This document shows positions 1-10,049 of a DNA stretch of 64,000 nt, in pieces. A model generated the notes under the pieces. It was given only the letters and a program-made list of their open reading frames with translations. It had not been told where the DNA came from and ran no database searches. The number at the start of each line of letters is the position of its first letter. The stretch's first letter is position 1. A program made the position numbers and the translations under genes. Origin of the DNA: Oreocharis arfaki. Its lineage: Eukaryota > Chordata > Aves > Passeriformes > Paramythiidae. The stretch spans positions 106,460-170,459 of the forward strand of contig VZRR01002078.1 of the NCBI GenBank assembly GCA_013398015.1, given 5' to 3'.

Positions 1-340
1 CACGCACCGCGGGGAGGTGACTGTCCTTATAAATTTGGGCTGAGACATTTTACCCGAGCGTCTGCAAACATTTAGACACAGAACCGCTGCTGCTGACTGC
101 CAGCCCATTGTCTGCCTGTGACACTTCTCTCTGAAAGTCACTTACCAGGGGGCGAATGTTGATTGAGCAAATGAACACAAAGCGCTGAAGCCGCTGGCTG
201 CGAATTGTGCTGCTGTTAGTTTAAACAACGGGAACAGAAATGCCATTATCCGGGCGAGTTGAGGGAGCCGGGTGGAATATTCACAGCGAGAAAAATTTGC
301 CGGCAGTGACTAGCACAGAGAGACGGATGGAGAGTTTGGC
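1..340. promoter_or_regulatory. Candidate conserved non-coding / regulatory block
   Basis: This stretch is single-copy in appearance, lacks repeat signatures and carries many more CpG dinucleotides than the DNA that follows (for example around 5-15, 56-61, 180-205 and 255-275). It contains a CTCF-core-like string at 144-154 and homeodomain-type AT motifs. No ORF in it looks coding. Its sequence texture is that of a conserved enhancer or the edge of a CpG island that starts left of the window. Conservation itself is inference, because no alignment was possible. Confidence 0.35.
144..154 (+). promoter_or_regulatory. CTCF-core-like site
   Basis: The string ACCAGGGGGCG matches the central eleven positions of the vertebrate CTCF core consensus (CCACCAGGGGGCGC). 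The two bases before it (TT instead of CC) deviate. A single motif match is only suggestive, but the G-rich core is the most information-rich part of the CTCF motif. If occupied, it could be a boundary at the left edge of this gene-poor interval. Confidence 0.35.
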
Positions 341-2580
341 CTTGATTGAGATGTCACCCTGGGTCTAGCTTATTGTACCCACACTCCACTCCTTCCAGAG
401 GGACTGAATCCGTGGCTTCCCCCTCCCTCCCTCCTGCAGCATGGAACCTGTGCTCCCTCTTACTGGTACAGCTCAGCCAAACCACGCAGAGCCAGTGGAT
501 CTGCTCCAGTCCTGGCCTGTACATTCCCAGCCCTCCATGTTCCGCCAGTTTATTCCCCTCTCTGCTCTATGGGTTGGTTTATACCTTCTGTGGTTGGTGT
601 GCAGGCCAGCACAGCTGGCTGGTCAGAGGAGCTCACTGGGCTCTTGCAGAGCTGGAGCTCCAGCTCAGGTGTGGCTGGGAGGGCATTCCCTTACTGGTGT
701 GGTAACACAAAATAATTGCCTTGAAGCTGGGGATCAAAGGGTCTCTCCTCCAAGCAGAGCACTCAGTGAATCCCTCTGGCTGGTGGAAGGGCCTTGGGAA
801 TGCCACAACTTGGCCTCTGACATGGCACGGGGAAGAGGTAAGAGGAGTAAGAGAAGTCTCTAAGGTCTGACTCACTATGCCATTAGCGTTACAGACGTCA
901 TGTAAGAGCAGCTCCACCTTGACTGTCTGCCACATGCTTTTCCCAAGGCCTTTTCCAGCCTCTGCTGCCACACTCACTGCCATGTGTGAAGCGGCACCCT
1001 TGGGCATAGAAGTCTGTCCCCACAAGGGGTACAGACACGACTCAGAGAGAATGGCAGTGCCCGGACTGGGCGAACTTTTTGGCTGACAAAGTGGAAGAGA
1101 GGAATGAAAGCCCTGAGCATTCAAAGGGGTGGGGAAACACTGAACTAAATGAAAGATGTTGGTGTTGTCTGATCCAACAACAGTGAAATGAACATTTAAG
1201 GGAGACGAAACACCTGATAAATTAACATTTGTGTTAAATGGGATCTGGTCTGATTCCCAAGGCTGGGTAATTTGTGAGTGTGAGCCGTGGCAGCTGTAGA
1301 TTGAAGTGAGCAGGACACGTTATTCAGATTATTTTCTCACTTGAATTTGCTGAGGAGACGGGGGATCTTCCTGCTTTGCAGCCTCTTGGGAGTGGCAGTG
1401 TCGGGTGGCTGGTGTCAGAGTTTCACAGGGAGCAGGATATTTGATTACTAGAGGCAGACATCGGTAGCTGATGGTATTAGTGCTCTTTTCCCCAGCTAGT
1501 GTGAACGTAGTAAAGCAAATACAGTATAAAAGTGAAAGTCTTCAGTGCTTCCCAGCTGGAGGGCACATCAATTTGGCTTGCTGTGAGAGGAATGTGCCAT
1601 CCCACAGTTTGTAGCCCCGAACCAGCAGTAACAGGAGCTGCTGAGCTCTTTGTGGAGGCAAGAAGTGCATAGTACCTCATGCAAAGTAAGGTCTAACCAC
1701 CCTCAAGCCCTGGTTTTAATTATTTCTCCCACCACACTCTTTGCTCTGCCATCCACAGACCCACACCAAAGCCAGGTTTTCAGTGAACAGTTGGAGTACC
1801 GGGGTAAGGGAGCCAGCAACATCTTTGTCTTCCTCTCCATGGGTGCTGTTGTGCAGCCTCATCCTCCATGCAGAGCAGGTCTGCTCACCAGGTGGGGTGG
1901 GGAGAAGCAATACTCTATTCTGGGATAACAGATGGCACCAGGGACACCTCGTAAACCCCCTGGGGTGCGCAGGGAGACTGCCATTTGTTCCAGCAGCACA
2001 GCTTAGCCACAGGGCACAGCCTGCTGAGGCTTCATGTGAGTCCAGGTAAAGTACTGCTGCTTTTTAACACCCCCCTGCCAAGTGTCAGCACCAATCCTGA
2101 AACTAGGGGGTTGCCATTCAAAGGTGTGTGCTGCCCCTCTGCTTGCTCTGAGCCCAGTTCTCCCCACAGCATGGTCCCAATGCCCATCTGATGAGAGGCA
2201 CTCTGATCCTCTGCCTTGCACCAGAGCAGTTTACCAGACCAAGCTGATCTTTCTAGCACCTCATCTCCTACGGCTGGTACAACGAGGGGTCAGGGCAGCA
2301 GAGCCTGAGTGAGTGGGAGTGATGGTCTGTGTGCTTTGGCTGGTGGCTCTGGACATGGAAAGCATCAGTACAGGGCAGCTCAGGGAGCATCCAGTCTGGG
2401 CTGTTGCCCGCACACAAAGAATCAAAAAAGGAAAGAGAATTCCATGTAATCAGCCATATATGTGTCAATAAATTAAATTAGGTGAGGATGTAGCTGTTCT
2501 GTACCACTGACTTGTTAGCACAGTACCTGCATGGGTCTGGATCATGCCAGTTACCATCCCCCTCAGATTTTGTTGCTAAG
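341..2580. other. Intergenic or intronic DNA, nothing recognised
   Basis: The ORFs here are short, lie in several overlapping frames on both strands and show no domain motif. There is no clear transposon, RNA gene or simple repeat. Confidence 0.6.
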
Positions 2581-2690
2581 CTACCCTCTATTGTCCTTGA
2601 AAAATCATGGGAGGTTCCTGGTGATTAGAGAAAAGCCAATGCTACTCCCATCTTCAAACGGGCAAGAAGGAGGATCCATGAAACTACCAG

Positions 2691-3107
2691 ATGGTCAGCT
2701 TCACATCCATCCCTGGAAAGGTGATGGAACAGATCATTCTGGATGTCATCACCAAGCATGTAGAAGTAAAGAAGTTAATCAGGACTAATCAGCATGGAAT
2801 TACGAAGGGGAAATCATGCTTGAATGATCTGAGGATTTGTCATGCCATCTGTGATGGTCTAGCAGGATGGGTGAATGAGGGGAGAGCAGTGGATGTTGTC
2901 TGCCTCAACATCAGCAAGGCTTTTGACACTGTCTGCCAGAATGCCCTGGTAGGTAAGCTCAGGAAATGCGGGTTAGAAGAATGGACAGTGAGGTGGATCA
3001 AGAACCGGCTGAATGGCAGAGCCCAGAGGGCTGTGATCAGAGCTCAGAGGGTTGTGATCAGAGCTCAGACAGCTGTGATCAGAGCTCAGAGGGTTGTGAT
3101 TAGCTGA
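2691..3107 (+). pseudogene. CR1 reverse transcriptase remnant, N-terminal part (RT motifs 0-A)
   Basis: An open stretch of 138 codons from the CR1 ORF2 RT domain. Residues 33-43 carry the QHGITKGKSC motif and residues 70-80 the motif A region, where the usual Asp is Asn (residue 73, codon 2907-2909); the second Asp (79) remains. The last 28 or so residues are a four-fold seven-residue repeat (RAQ followed by four variable residues) encoded by a 21-bp tandem array. The frame ends at TGA 3105-3107, yet recognisable RT sequence (GIPQGSIL) resumes in the same frame at 3138. The ATG is an internal methionine of the ancestral protein, not a real start. Confidence 0.9.
3018..3101 (+). repeat. Four tandem 21-bp units inside the CR1 RT region
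   Basis: Units lie at 3018-3038, 3039-3059, 3060-3080 and 3081-3101 and differ from one another at only a few positions (unit 2: AGAGCTCAGAGGGTTGTGATC). Each unit equals seven codons, so the array preserves the RT frame. As I recall the CR1 family, this segment is normally present once, so this is a local expansion, probably by replication slippage. Confidence 0.9.
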
Positions 3108-3190
3108 GCAGAATCCAGTTGTAGGCCTGTAGTCAGTGGCATTCCCCAGGGATCAATACTGGACCCAGTCTTACTCAACTTGTTTATTAC

Positions 3191-3586
3191 TTGTTGATAA
3201 TTATTTACCTGGACGAAAGGATCGAACACACCCTCAGCAACTTTCCTGATGATACAGAACTGAAGGGAGTGGCTGATACACCTGAAGGCTGTGCTGCCAT
3301 TCAGTGGGACCCTGATAGCCTGGAGAGCTGGGCAGAGAGAAACATAAAGAGGTTCAACAAGGGAAAGTGCAAGGTCCTGCACCTGGGGAGGAATAACCCC
3401 AAGTACCAACACAGGCTGGGGGCTGACCTGCTGGAGAGCAGATATGTAGGGAAGGAGCTGGGAGTCTCGGTGGATGACAAGTCAAACATGAGCTGGCAGT
3501 GCCTTGTGCCCAGGAGGGCCAATGGTATCCCAAGGTACACTGGGAAGGGTGTGGCCAACCCTAACAATTCTGATTCTATGATTTGA
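3191..3586 (+). pseudogene. CR1 reverse transcriptase remnant, C-terminal part (palm and thumb)
   Basis: This continuation of the CR1 RT lies in a different frame from the upstream piece, because of an inserted stretch around 3188-3205. Residues 18-21 read FPDD, the degenerate form of the F/YxDD catalytic box. Residues 24-40 (LKGVADTPEGCAAIQW) and 54-70 match the conserved CR1 post-catalytic region. Homology stops near residue 120, at the internal deletion, and the ORF then runs through the 3' tail to its stop. It is not expected to be functional. Confidence 0.9.
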
Positions 3587-3589
3587 GTG

Positions 3590-4525
3590 TTTCAGATGTT
3601 TGCAGCTGCTGTGACTACTGAGCGCATTTGCTGTGGTAAGTTTGTTTTTAGAGGTATGAGAACTGGCCCCATGGCTGTGAACTGCACTGGGCTAGCAGGC
3701 TTTGAGACCAGGGGACAGCCCTGGAGGATTTTATTCACTTAGAGAGATGTAGGTACACTTCCCTGCTGCAATGTGCATTTGGCATTTGGCACACCTTGGT
3801 CCCTGGAGTAATCCTGCAGCAGGTAGGCTGGAAGAGAGCCCTGGCTTCAGGAAAACTCTTTTGGGGCTCCACAAACTTTGGTTTTGCACTGTGTTGGGCA
3901 TTACCCCTTTGCTGCTCCATCGTTTTCCCAGAGTGGTCCTTCCCTCTCCGCACGGCCTGCTGCAGCATCCCTGTGCTGCCCACATCCTGGGAGCTGGTGC
4001 TCAACCCTTCCAACGCCTGTGCTCCCCTCTCCTGCATCCCACACTTCATCCTTCTCCTGACTGACTGCCCACACCTACTCTCGTATCACCTCTTTATGAA
4101 AACACATCCCCTGCACTCCTTTTCTGCTCATGAGAGCCACACACAGAGTCATGTCTTCACATGCATCGAGTGGCACGACCACAGTGACTGCTGGGGCAGG
4201 GGACACATGCTGTCATGGAGGTGTCACCCTTCACCGTCCACACCGGCACCGAGATGGACAACACAAAGCGAGCTTAATGCTGTTTTCATGGCAACGTCTT
4301 CATTTACACCTCAGCTGGTATAAATGACGCCCGGTTTTAGCAGTCAATTTAATCCTTTTACTCCTGGTGTGAAAGAATGTGTGCTTGATGGCTGGGACTG
4401 CCCCACATAGACCCATCCTCAGCCTCCTCCTTTCCTCCTGGAGGTAAAAAGTTCAGCTGGCCTCAGTGTGGAGAAAGGTTTTCAGCACACCCAGCTCTCC
4501 AGGGAAGCCACCAGCGTTCGGCAAA
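3590..4525. other. Intergenic or intronic DNA, nothing recognised
   Basis: Mixed-composition unique sequence. Overlapping frames at 3735-4323 remain open on both strands, but the products are low-complexity and lack any recognisable domain. Confidence 0.55.
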
Positions 4526-4529
4526 GCAT

Positions 4530-4920
4530 CCTTGGGCACAGGGATGCGAGCGCGTCTGCCCCGGGCTGGGCAGGCACGGGCTATACATAGCTCAGGTCCT
4601 GGGCCGGCAGACAAAGGGAGCCTGTAAGGCTGCTGGGATCTGCGGTTATCAGCGGCCAGGGCAGGAAACGTCCCACACCACAATAACCTCAACTCCACCT
4701 TATGTCAGCAAGCCCTACAAACAGAAGGACCCAGCCGCGGGCTTTTGCTCAGGCTGGTACTGTACACCGGAGCTGGCTTCCACGGGGAACGGACGGAAAA
4801 ACAACACGACGGGCCTGTTCTGATGGCAGGCAGATAAAGCGTCGCTCCGCTCAGACGGGTATTGTTTCCTTCCCACAGGCCTCCTTGCTGCCACCACCGA
4901 GCACACGATAAAGCCTTGGC
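4530..4920. promoter_or_regulatory. CpG-enriched patch with GATA-type motifs
   Basis: CpGs become frequent here (for example around 4515, 4548-4560, 4733-4738, 4781-4812 and 4850-4855) compared with both flanks. GATA-type motifs occur at 4645-4651 (GTTATCA), 4832-4838 (AGATAAA) and 4906-4912 (CGATAAA). No transposon text is visible. An enhancer-like element is a reasonable inference; a promoter is less likely because no TATA or donor site stands out. Confidence 0.35.
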
Positions 4921-6097
4921 TTTTCATAGGGCTTCTGTTTGAGTTTGTGCCGGTTTCAATGCACTCATTCAAAGTGAACATGCTTGGCGGATTGTTAATT
5001 CAAGTGTCCTGGAACACAGCAGTTAGGAAAAATGGAAGGATTATTATTAACCAGTTCGTTCTGGACAGAAATTCCCTACCTCTGCTTGCACCTAGAGTTA
5101 GAGCTTCTTCAGCTTTCCACAGCAGTCGAGTTTGGAGCCAGGACTGGAAAGAGGAGGAGGGAATATGTGCAGGTGTCAAGAGCTGTGCCGCAATTTTGGT
5201 CCAACTCTGCCAATATTGCTGTTTCCCTGTCGGCCGCCTGAGGTGGCTGGAGTCATTGCTCCAGCCTGGATTCCAGCAGAAATAAAACCAGACGTTCATA
5301 TAGGCTCTGTCAGGTACTACATCCCAGCACATCCACACATGGCTAGAGACAGGAAAGACCTATGGGGCCTTTTAGACCTGAATCTTCATGTTTGTTATTC
5401 CCGAAAGTACTGACAATTAATTCAGATATTTTGCCGGATCCTTGATGCATTACAGCAGCACACTGGGATCACTGGGCCACCTGTTGATATCCTTTCCCCA
5501 TGCTGCAGCCTCCAGCTGGCAACCACACACCCAGGCATGCTCAGGCAGGAAGGGAAGGTGGGAAAATGCCCGGTGCACTTGGGCAGAAGTTTTGGTTCTT
5601 AGCTGGATGATTTAACACAACAACCTTTGGGAGAAAACCTAGTGCAGGTACTCTAACTGCTGACAGCCCATTTCCTTGCACTGCAGGAGGGTGGGCATTT
5701 GCCCTAATCGGTGCTTCCTACACTACTTTAAGGCTGAATGCTCTTTCGGGAAAAATAAATGAATAACAGGCCCTTTGCAACATGAGCAAGTACTATTAAA
5801 TGCTTCCCTCCCATGTGCAGCTCATCCACAGCCATTTTCCTTGGTATGTCCTTCATGCCCTCATCCCTCACACACACTGGAAAACACTGTCTTCATTTAA
5901 ATATTTCCTGAGAAGGTGAAGTGACTTCTGTCTCTGCCATGGTAAGTGGTACTTACCAGCCACCACCATCTGGCTGTATGCACCCAGGCTCTCTAATCCT
6001 TTGAAACAGTTTGGGTTTTCTTCTTTCATGTACTGCACAGGCTGTTTTGTCTTTTTTTTTCCAGCTCAGGTAGCTCTCTGCAGCTGGCCCATGGGGG

Positions 6098-6110
6098 TTT
6101 TTTTTGGTTT

Positions 6111-6144
<34 letters not shown>

Positions 6145-6170
6145 TGTTTTTTTTNGGTTTTTTTTTTTGT
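6098..6170. repeat. Poly-T tract with one unresolved base
   Basis: A nearly pure T run broken by a few G residues, with an N at 6155. Such homopolymers are hard to sequence, so its length is unreliable. The phenylalanine-rich and lysine-rich ORFs across it are artefacts of this tract. Confidence 0.95.
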
Positions 6171-6819
6171 ACTGGGTTATCTGCAGCAGTTTTTTTGTTT
6201 CCTTTGCTTGTGAATTGATTTGTTTCTTCTCTATTCCTCCTTGTCACATCCACCACACTCTCTGTAATTCTACCCGTGCTAGATCTTCATCTTCCATGAA
6301 GAGGTTAATTTTGGTTGACTGAAATATGCAATGGGAACATGGGAGAATCTCCCATGCCCTTGTAAGCCACATGTTTCTCCTCTTTTCCAAATACAATTGG
6401 AAAAGACACAACAGCCTGGGCTCTGATGAGGTACAAAGTCTTTGGTTGCTGCTGCTGCTCCTGCTGCCACTGCTCGGAGTGGGGAAACAACCAGACCACT
6501 TCACTGCCCTGGAAATATGCAAAACCCACGTGAGAAACAGTCCCTAGCCTGAGAAACTCACAGTCCTGTTAGTCAAGACAGTGGCAGGGAGAGGAGGCAC
6601 AGAGAGATGGGCACCAGAACAAGAAGTAATTAAATCCAGGTTCCTACTCAGGAAGGGCTCTCCAGGGCTTCAAATCACCCACTGAACTTTCTGAACTTTA
6701 TAGCCCCTTTCACTTGATCAGTGGATATTCTGATTCATGACTTTTATATCATTCTGTATGTTTCTGGTAAGTTGGTTTTTGTGTGTTTGGGTTGTGATGT
6801 TTGTTTCTTTTCGCTTTTT

Positions 6820-6843
6820 CTTTTTTCTTTTTTTTTTTTTTTT
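6820..6843. repeat. T-rich tract
   Basis: Pyrimidine-rich run ending in a stretch of more than ten T. Low complexity only. Confidence 0.85.
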
Positions 6844-8183
6844 CTGCAATACTTACTCAATAAGCAGGTAATTTCAAGCTGATCTGATGTCTCCTGTTGT
6901 GAGGTCGTTCTTTGGACACACTGTGATCCTCCTGAGGGATAGCTTTTGCCCAGTGTCATCTGCAGCTCTCAGGCTGGCATGTGGAGCTTGTGAAAGATGC
7001 CTAGAATCTTGTGCTGAAGAGACTAACAAAATTAAACACTGTGGCAATTTCTGTGGTCAGGGCAACATCTGCTTCCTCTGACATATCACGAGTGTGGAAC
7101 ATACCAGGCCAGAAGGGACAGAACTGGAAGAGAAAAAAGATCTTAAAACATTGAAAAGAAAACACCCTTCAGCAGCTACAGTGCGTCAGTGCTATGTCCT
7201 GGCACCGAGGCTGGCCCAGCGTGGGCGAGTGCATGCCTGTGCTCCAGGAATGCCACCCTGGCTGGCACTGAGCCTTCCAGGAGCCACACGTGGTCCTTGT
7301 GGACCCAGCTGCTGCCTCGTGTCCTTGCCGCCGTGAGGGGTCTCCCCAGGCTGGTGGGGCAGGAGGAATCCTGGCCAAGGAGAGAGGATCCTCGTGCCTC
7401 GGGTCCTCCACAGTCATACAGACCTCATGGGTGAGTGTGGCAGGATCTGAAGCACAGGGACTGTGACCAGCAACGCAAAAACCCGGGATTATGTTTGCTA
7501 TGGCCATTTGGGCACATAAATGACAATGTAAGTGCATGCAGGCTCCACTCTCTGGTTGGATTAACTCCATACAGCAAAGCTGGCTCCTCTGGATATTTCT
7601 GTGTCTCTTGCAATTTTGTTCCCTGCCACAGGAGGCACACAGTGATTCCAATCCTCCTGCATCTTCAATCCTTCCCCATGCCACAGGAAAGAAACATTTG
7701 GAAAAGTTTTCAGTCAGATCCTCCTCCTCGTTAAATTTAGCACAAGCCTGTAAAGCGCCACCAGGAACAGCAATTAGGGAGCTGCACGTTTTGGTTCATG
7801 GTTATCTGCAAGGTCAGAGAGAAGTACAGGCTGTGTTAGTGAAGGTTCGTCAGTTCTCATGCAGTTTAAACACAGAGGCAAATGCTAAAAATAATAAGAA
7901 AAGCAAAATGTATTAGTCAGTGCTGACTCTCAAAATCCTAAGCCCCTTCCTAGCTGCTCCCCCCTGCCCACAAGTGCTCCTTCCATCTGCAATATTGATA
8001 AAACACAATCAGCTATATTTAATGAAAGTTAGCTTTGTTGAAGGCCAGGAAAGTCGATGAACCACTTGTCACTGTGCTGGGCTCCCAAAATACAGATCTT
8101 CCCTAGGATCTTCAATTTAATGGCATCCTGCTCGACAGAGAATGAGGCCAGAGGATCTTCTTGCTAAGAGTGTTTTACCATCC

Positions 8184-8336
8184 CTTGTTCTTTTTAAACT
8201 CTTTCTTCTTTATCTTTTCCTCTCCCTTTCTCCTGCCACCCACCCAGCATCACCCACCCTTTGCTTTTAGTCCTTTCCCAAGTTCTGTACCCACTGCTCT
8301 CCCAACCTTTTTCTTCCCTTTCCCTCCTTTTCCACA
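8184..8336. repeat. Polypyrimidine-rich (CT) tract
   Basis: About 150 bases dominated by C and T on the + strand, made of short TTTCC/CCTTT blocks without a fixed period. Low complexity; no coding or splice role is inferred. Confidence 0.7.
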
Positions 8337-8754
8337 CCAGATTGCTTTCATCTTGACTGTGTAGGCTCCCTTTGGTCTCTTGGGCTCCCTCCTGCCCTCA
8401 CTGTGGTCCCTCTCTCCCTTATGCCAGGTCCCTGCCTGTTCTCAGCACTGCTGGGGGGCATCCCACTGAGTGCTCCTTCTTTTCCTGCCACGCTGGTGGC
8501 ATCACATGTAGGAAGAACGACAAGGACAAACATTTTCTACAGGGGGATGGAACACCAGTAATGCCACTCAGCACCCCCAGGGACAACCAATACATCCCTC
8601 AGCCTCAGTCTGGCTTTAACTTGCCATGGGCAACACTCCAGCCTTTGTGCCACCTCATTCTCCCTGTGTCCCTTTCCCTTTCTCTCTTCCCCTGCCTCAT
8701 TCCACGTCATTTCCATTGCAACCAGAATACGCTCGCTCTTTCTTTTCTTTAACG

Positions 8755-8995
8755 AGCCCAGTCTGAAACGTGTCTGAGCGGTATTTTTAGCAGAAAGCTT
8801 GGCAGCCTGGCAGCCCTGGGCGTTTTGCCACCTTGAGCAAAAAATGTGCATCAGCCCGATAAGGATTACAATGGGGTGCTGGGGGGCCGCGAGCAGGGAC
8901 TGCCCTGGTGGCTGCGTACCTGCTCCGTGGGGCCAGGCAGAGCGGCCCCGGGCCTGCGCCCAACCCATCCTGCGCCCCGCCGTGCATCCCATGTG
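8755..8995. promoter_or_regulatory. Short CpG-rich patch
   Basis: CpG-rich relative to its flanks, especially 8885-8985 (GGGGCCGCGAGC, GCGGCCCCGGGCC, TGCGCCCCGCCGTG). It includes a GATAAGGATTA string at 8858-8868, combining a GATA-type and a PITX/OTX-type half. It sits immediately upstream of a TATA consensus at 9018. It could be an enhancer or a small promoter. Confidence 0.35.
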
Positions 8996-9017
8996 GCCTC
9001 TAATATATGTTTAAAGG

Positions 9018-9026
9018 TATAAAAGG
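9018..9026 (+). promoter_or_regulatory. TATA-box consensus downstream of the CpG patch
   Basis: TATAAAAGG is a full match to the vertebrate TATA consensus. It lies about 30 bp downstream of the CpG-rich patch, so a start site near 9048 is conceivable. No conserved ORF or clear donor follows, so any transcript would be non-coding or the match is chance. Confidence 0.25.
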
Positions 9027-9059
9027 AGGGGTTGCTGGGAAAGCTATGGGACTTAAGTG

Positions 9060-10045
9060 GAAGAAAGACATCGCATGGCTGGAATAGGGGTGTTTTCTGG
9101 CCACAGGGTTTCCGCAGGTGATGCGAACACAGCACAGTGTTCCAAAAAGTTGCCCTGATGAATGTAGCAGCCAAGTAATGATGGGCACAGGCACAGCTCC
9201 CAATATCATAGCCTTAGGGTTGCTCCTTTCCTTCTGCTTCTTCCTTTTGGCAGTGCCATGGCTCAGGGCAAGGTGTTGGCCCTTCACAGGCACAGGGTGT
9301 GCTCTGGGAGCAGGCACTGTTTGTCCCAGTGCTGTGGCTGGCACAGCTTGCTTGGAGCTGTTGTCCCCTGACGTGTCAGGCAAAGAATTTGCAAGTGGGA
9401 ATGGCCTGCCATGGTGACTTCCAGCTGCAATCAATAGAGAACTGTGCTGCAGGGTTTTAATTTGAAAAATAAATATCATGTCCAGCTAATATTTTTTAAT
9501 ATCTCATTTCCCCCTCACAGTTCAAGGGTCTAGATCTTACTTGGAGAAATGGCGACAATGTAATTAAATGTCCTGTGAAATGTATGCAAAAATGCCACTT
9601 CTTACAAGCAGGGCATTTTGGGGAAAAGGGAGATCGTATAAGCCAATGCACCAAGTTTGCTTATCTAGCCTCCTGATCATCCTAGCTACCTCTATAGTCA
9701 AAGAAAGGAGAGAAATTCCCTCAGGAAGTATTTTCAGGGGTAACACAGATGCTCTAAATACTCTTCAAATAGGCCTATCTTTCCTATTGATGCCCCAGGG
9801 AAGAGCTGGCTGGTCAGTCACGGACCCTGAGCTGTGACAACCTCTTCCAATCCACACCACTCTGACCACACCTGCACGGACTGGTCCAGGCAAGCGTGAT
9901 CTCCGACTCCAGACAGATGGCTCCGTTGTCCTTCTGTGCATAGTGGAATAATTTCAAAGGGAACCATGCCTCAAGGCTGGTGGTGAGGATGTTTATTTGG
10001 TGCTGGGTAAGTATGGATGACTGCTTGCCTTCAGGTGAGGGATCC
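9060..10045. other. Intergenic or intronic DNA, nothing recognised
   Basis: Unique sequence without repeat, RNA or coding signature. Confidence 0.55.
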
Positions 10046-10049
10046 AGTG

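Larger units (their letters stand above)
2585..3583 (+). mobile_element. CR1 LINE fragment, decayed, with internal deletion
   Basis: This is a non-LTR retrotransposon of the avian CR1 family. Translation gives the reverse transcriptase core in order: the SIPGKVMEQ segment, QHGITKGKSC, motif A (LNISKAFDTV), WTVRWIKNRLNGRAQR, GIPQGSILDPV, a degenerate FPDD catalytic box (3242-3253), and the downstream KCKVLHLGRNNP segment. The family tail ATTCTATGA lies at 3574-3582. The element is dead: motif A has Asn for the first Asp, there is a stop at 3105-3107, an inserted stretch near 3188-3205 shifts the frame, and sequence between the end of the ORF2 region and the tail is missing at about 3553. The 5' end is truncated, and the exact left edge is uncertain by tens of bases. 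Confidence 0.93.
4921..8183. other. Intergenic or intronic DNA, nothing recognised apart from T-tracts
   Basis: Unique sequence with poly-T tracts near 6050-6170 and 6820-6843. No coding signature, RNA gene or transposon is recognised. Confidence 0.55.

Noticed and set aside
6001..6322. Phe-rich and Lys-rich ORFs on opposite strands
   Set aside because: Translation of a poly-T tract containing an N.
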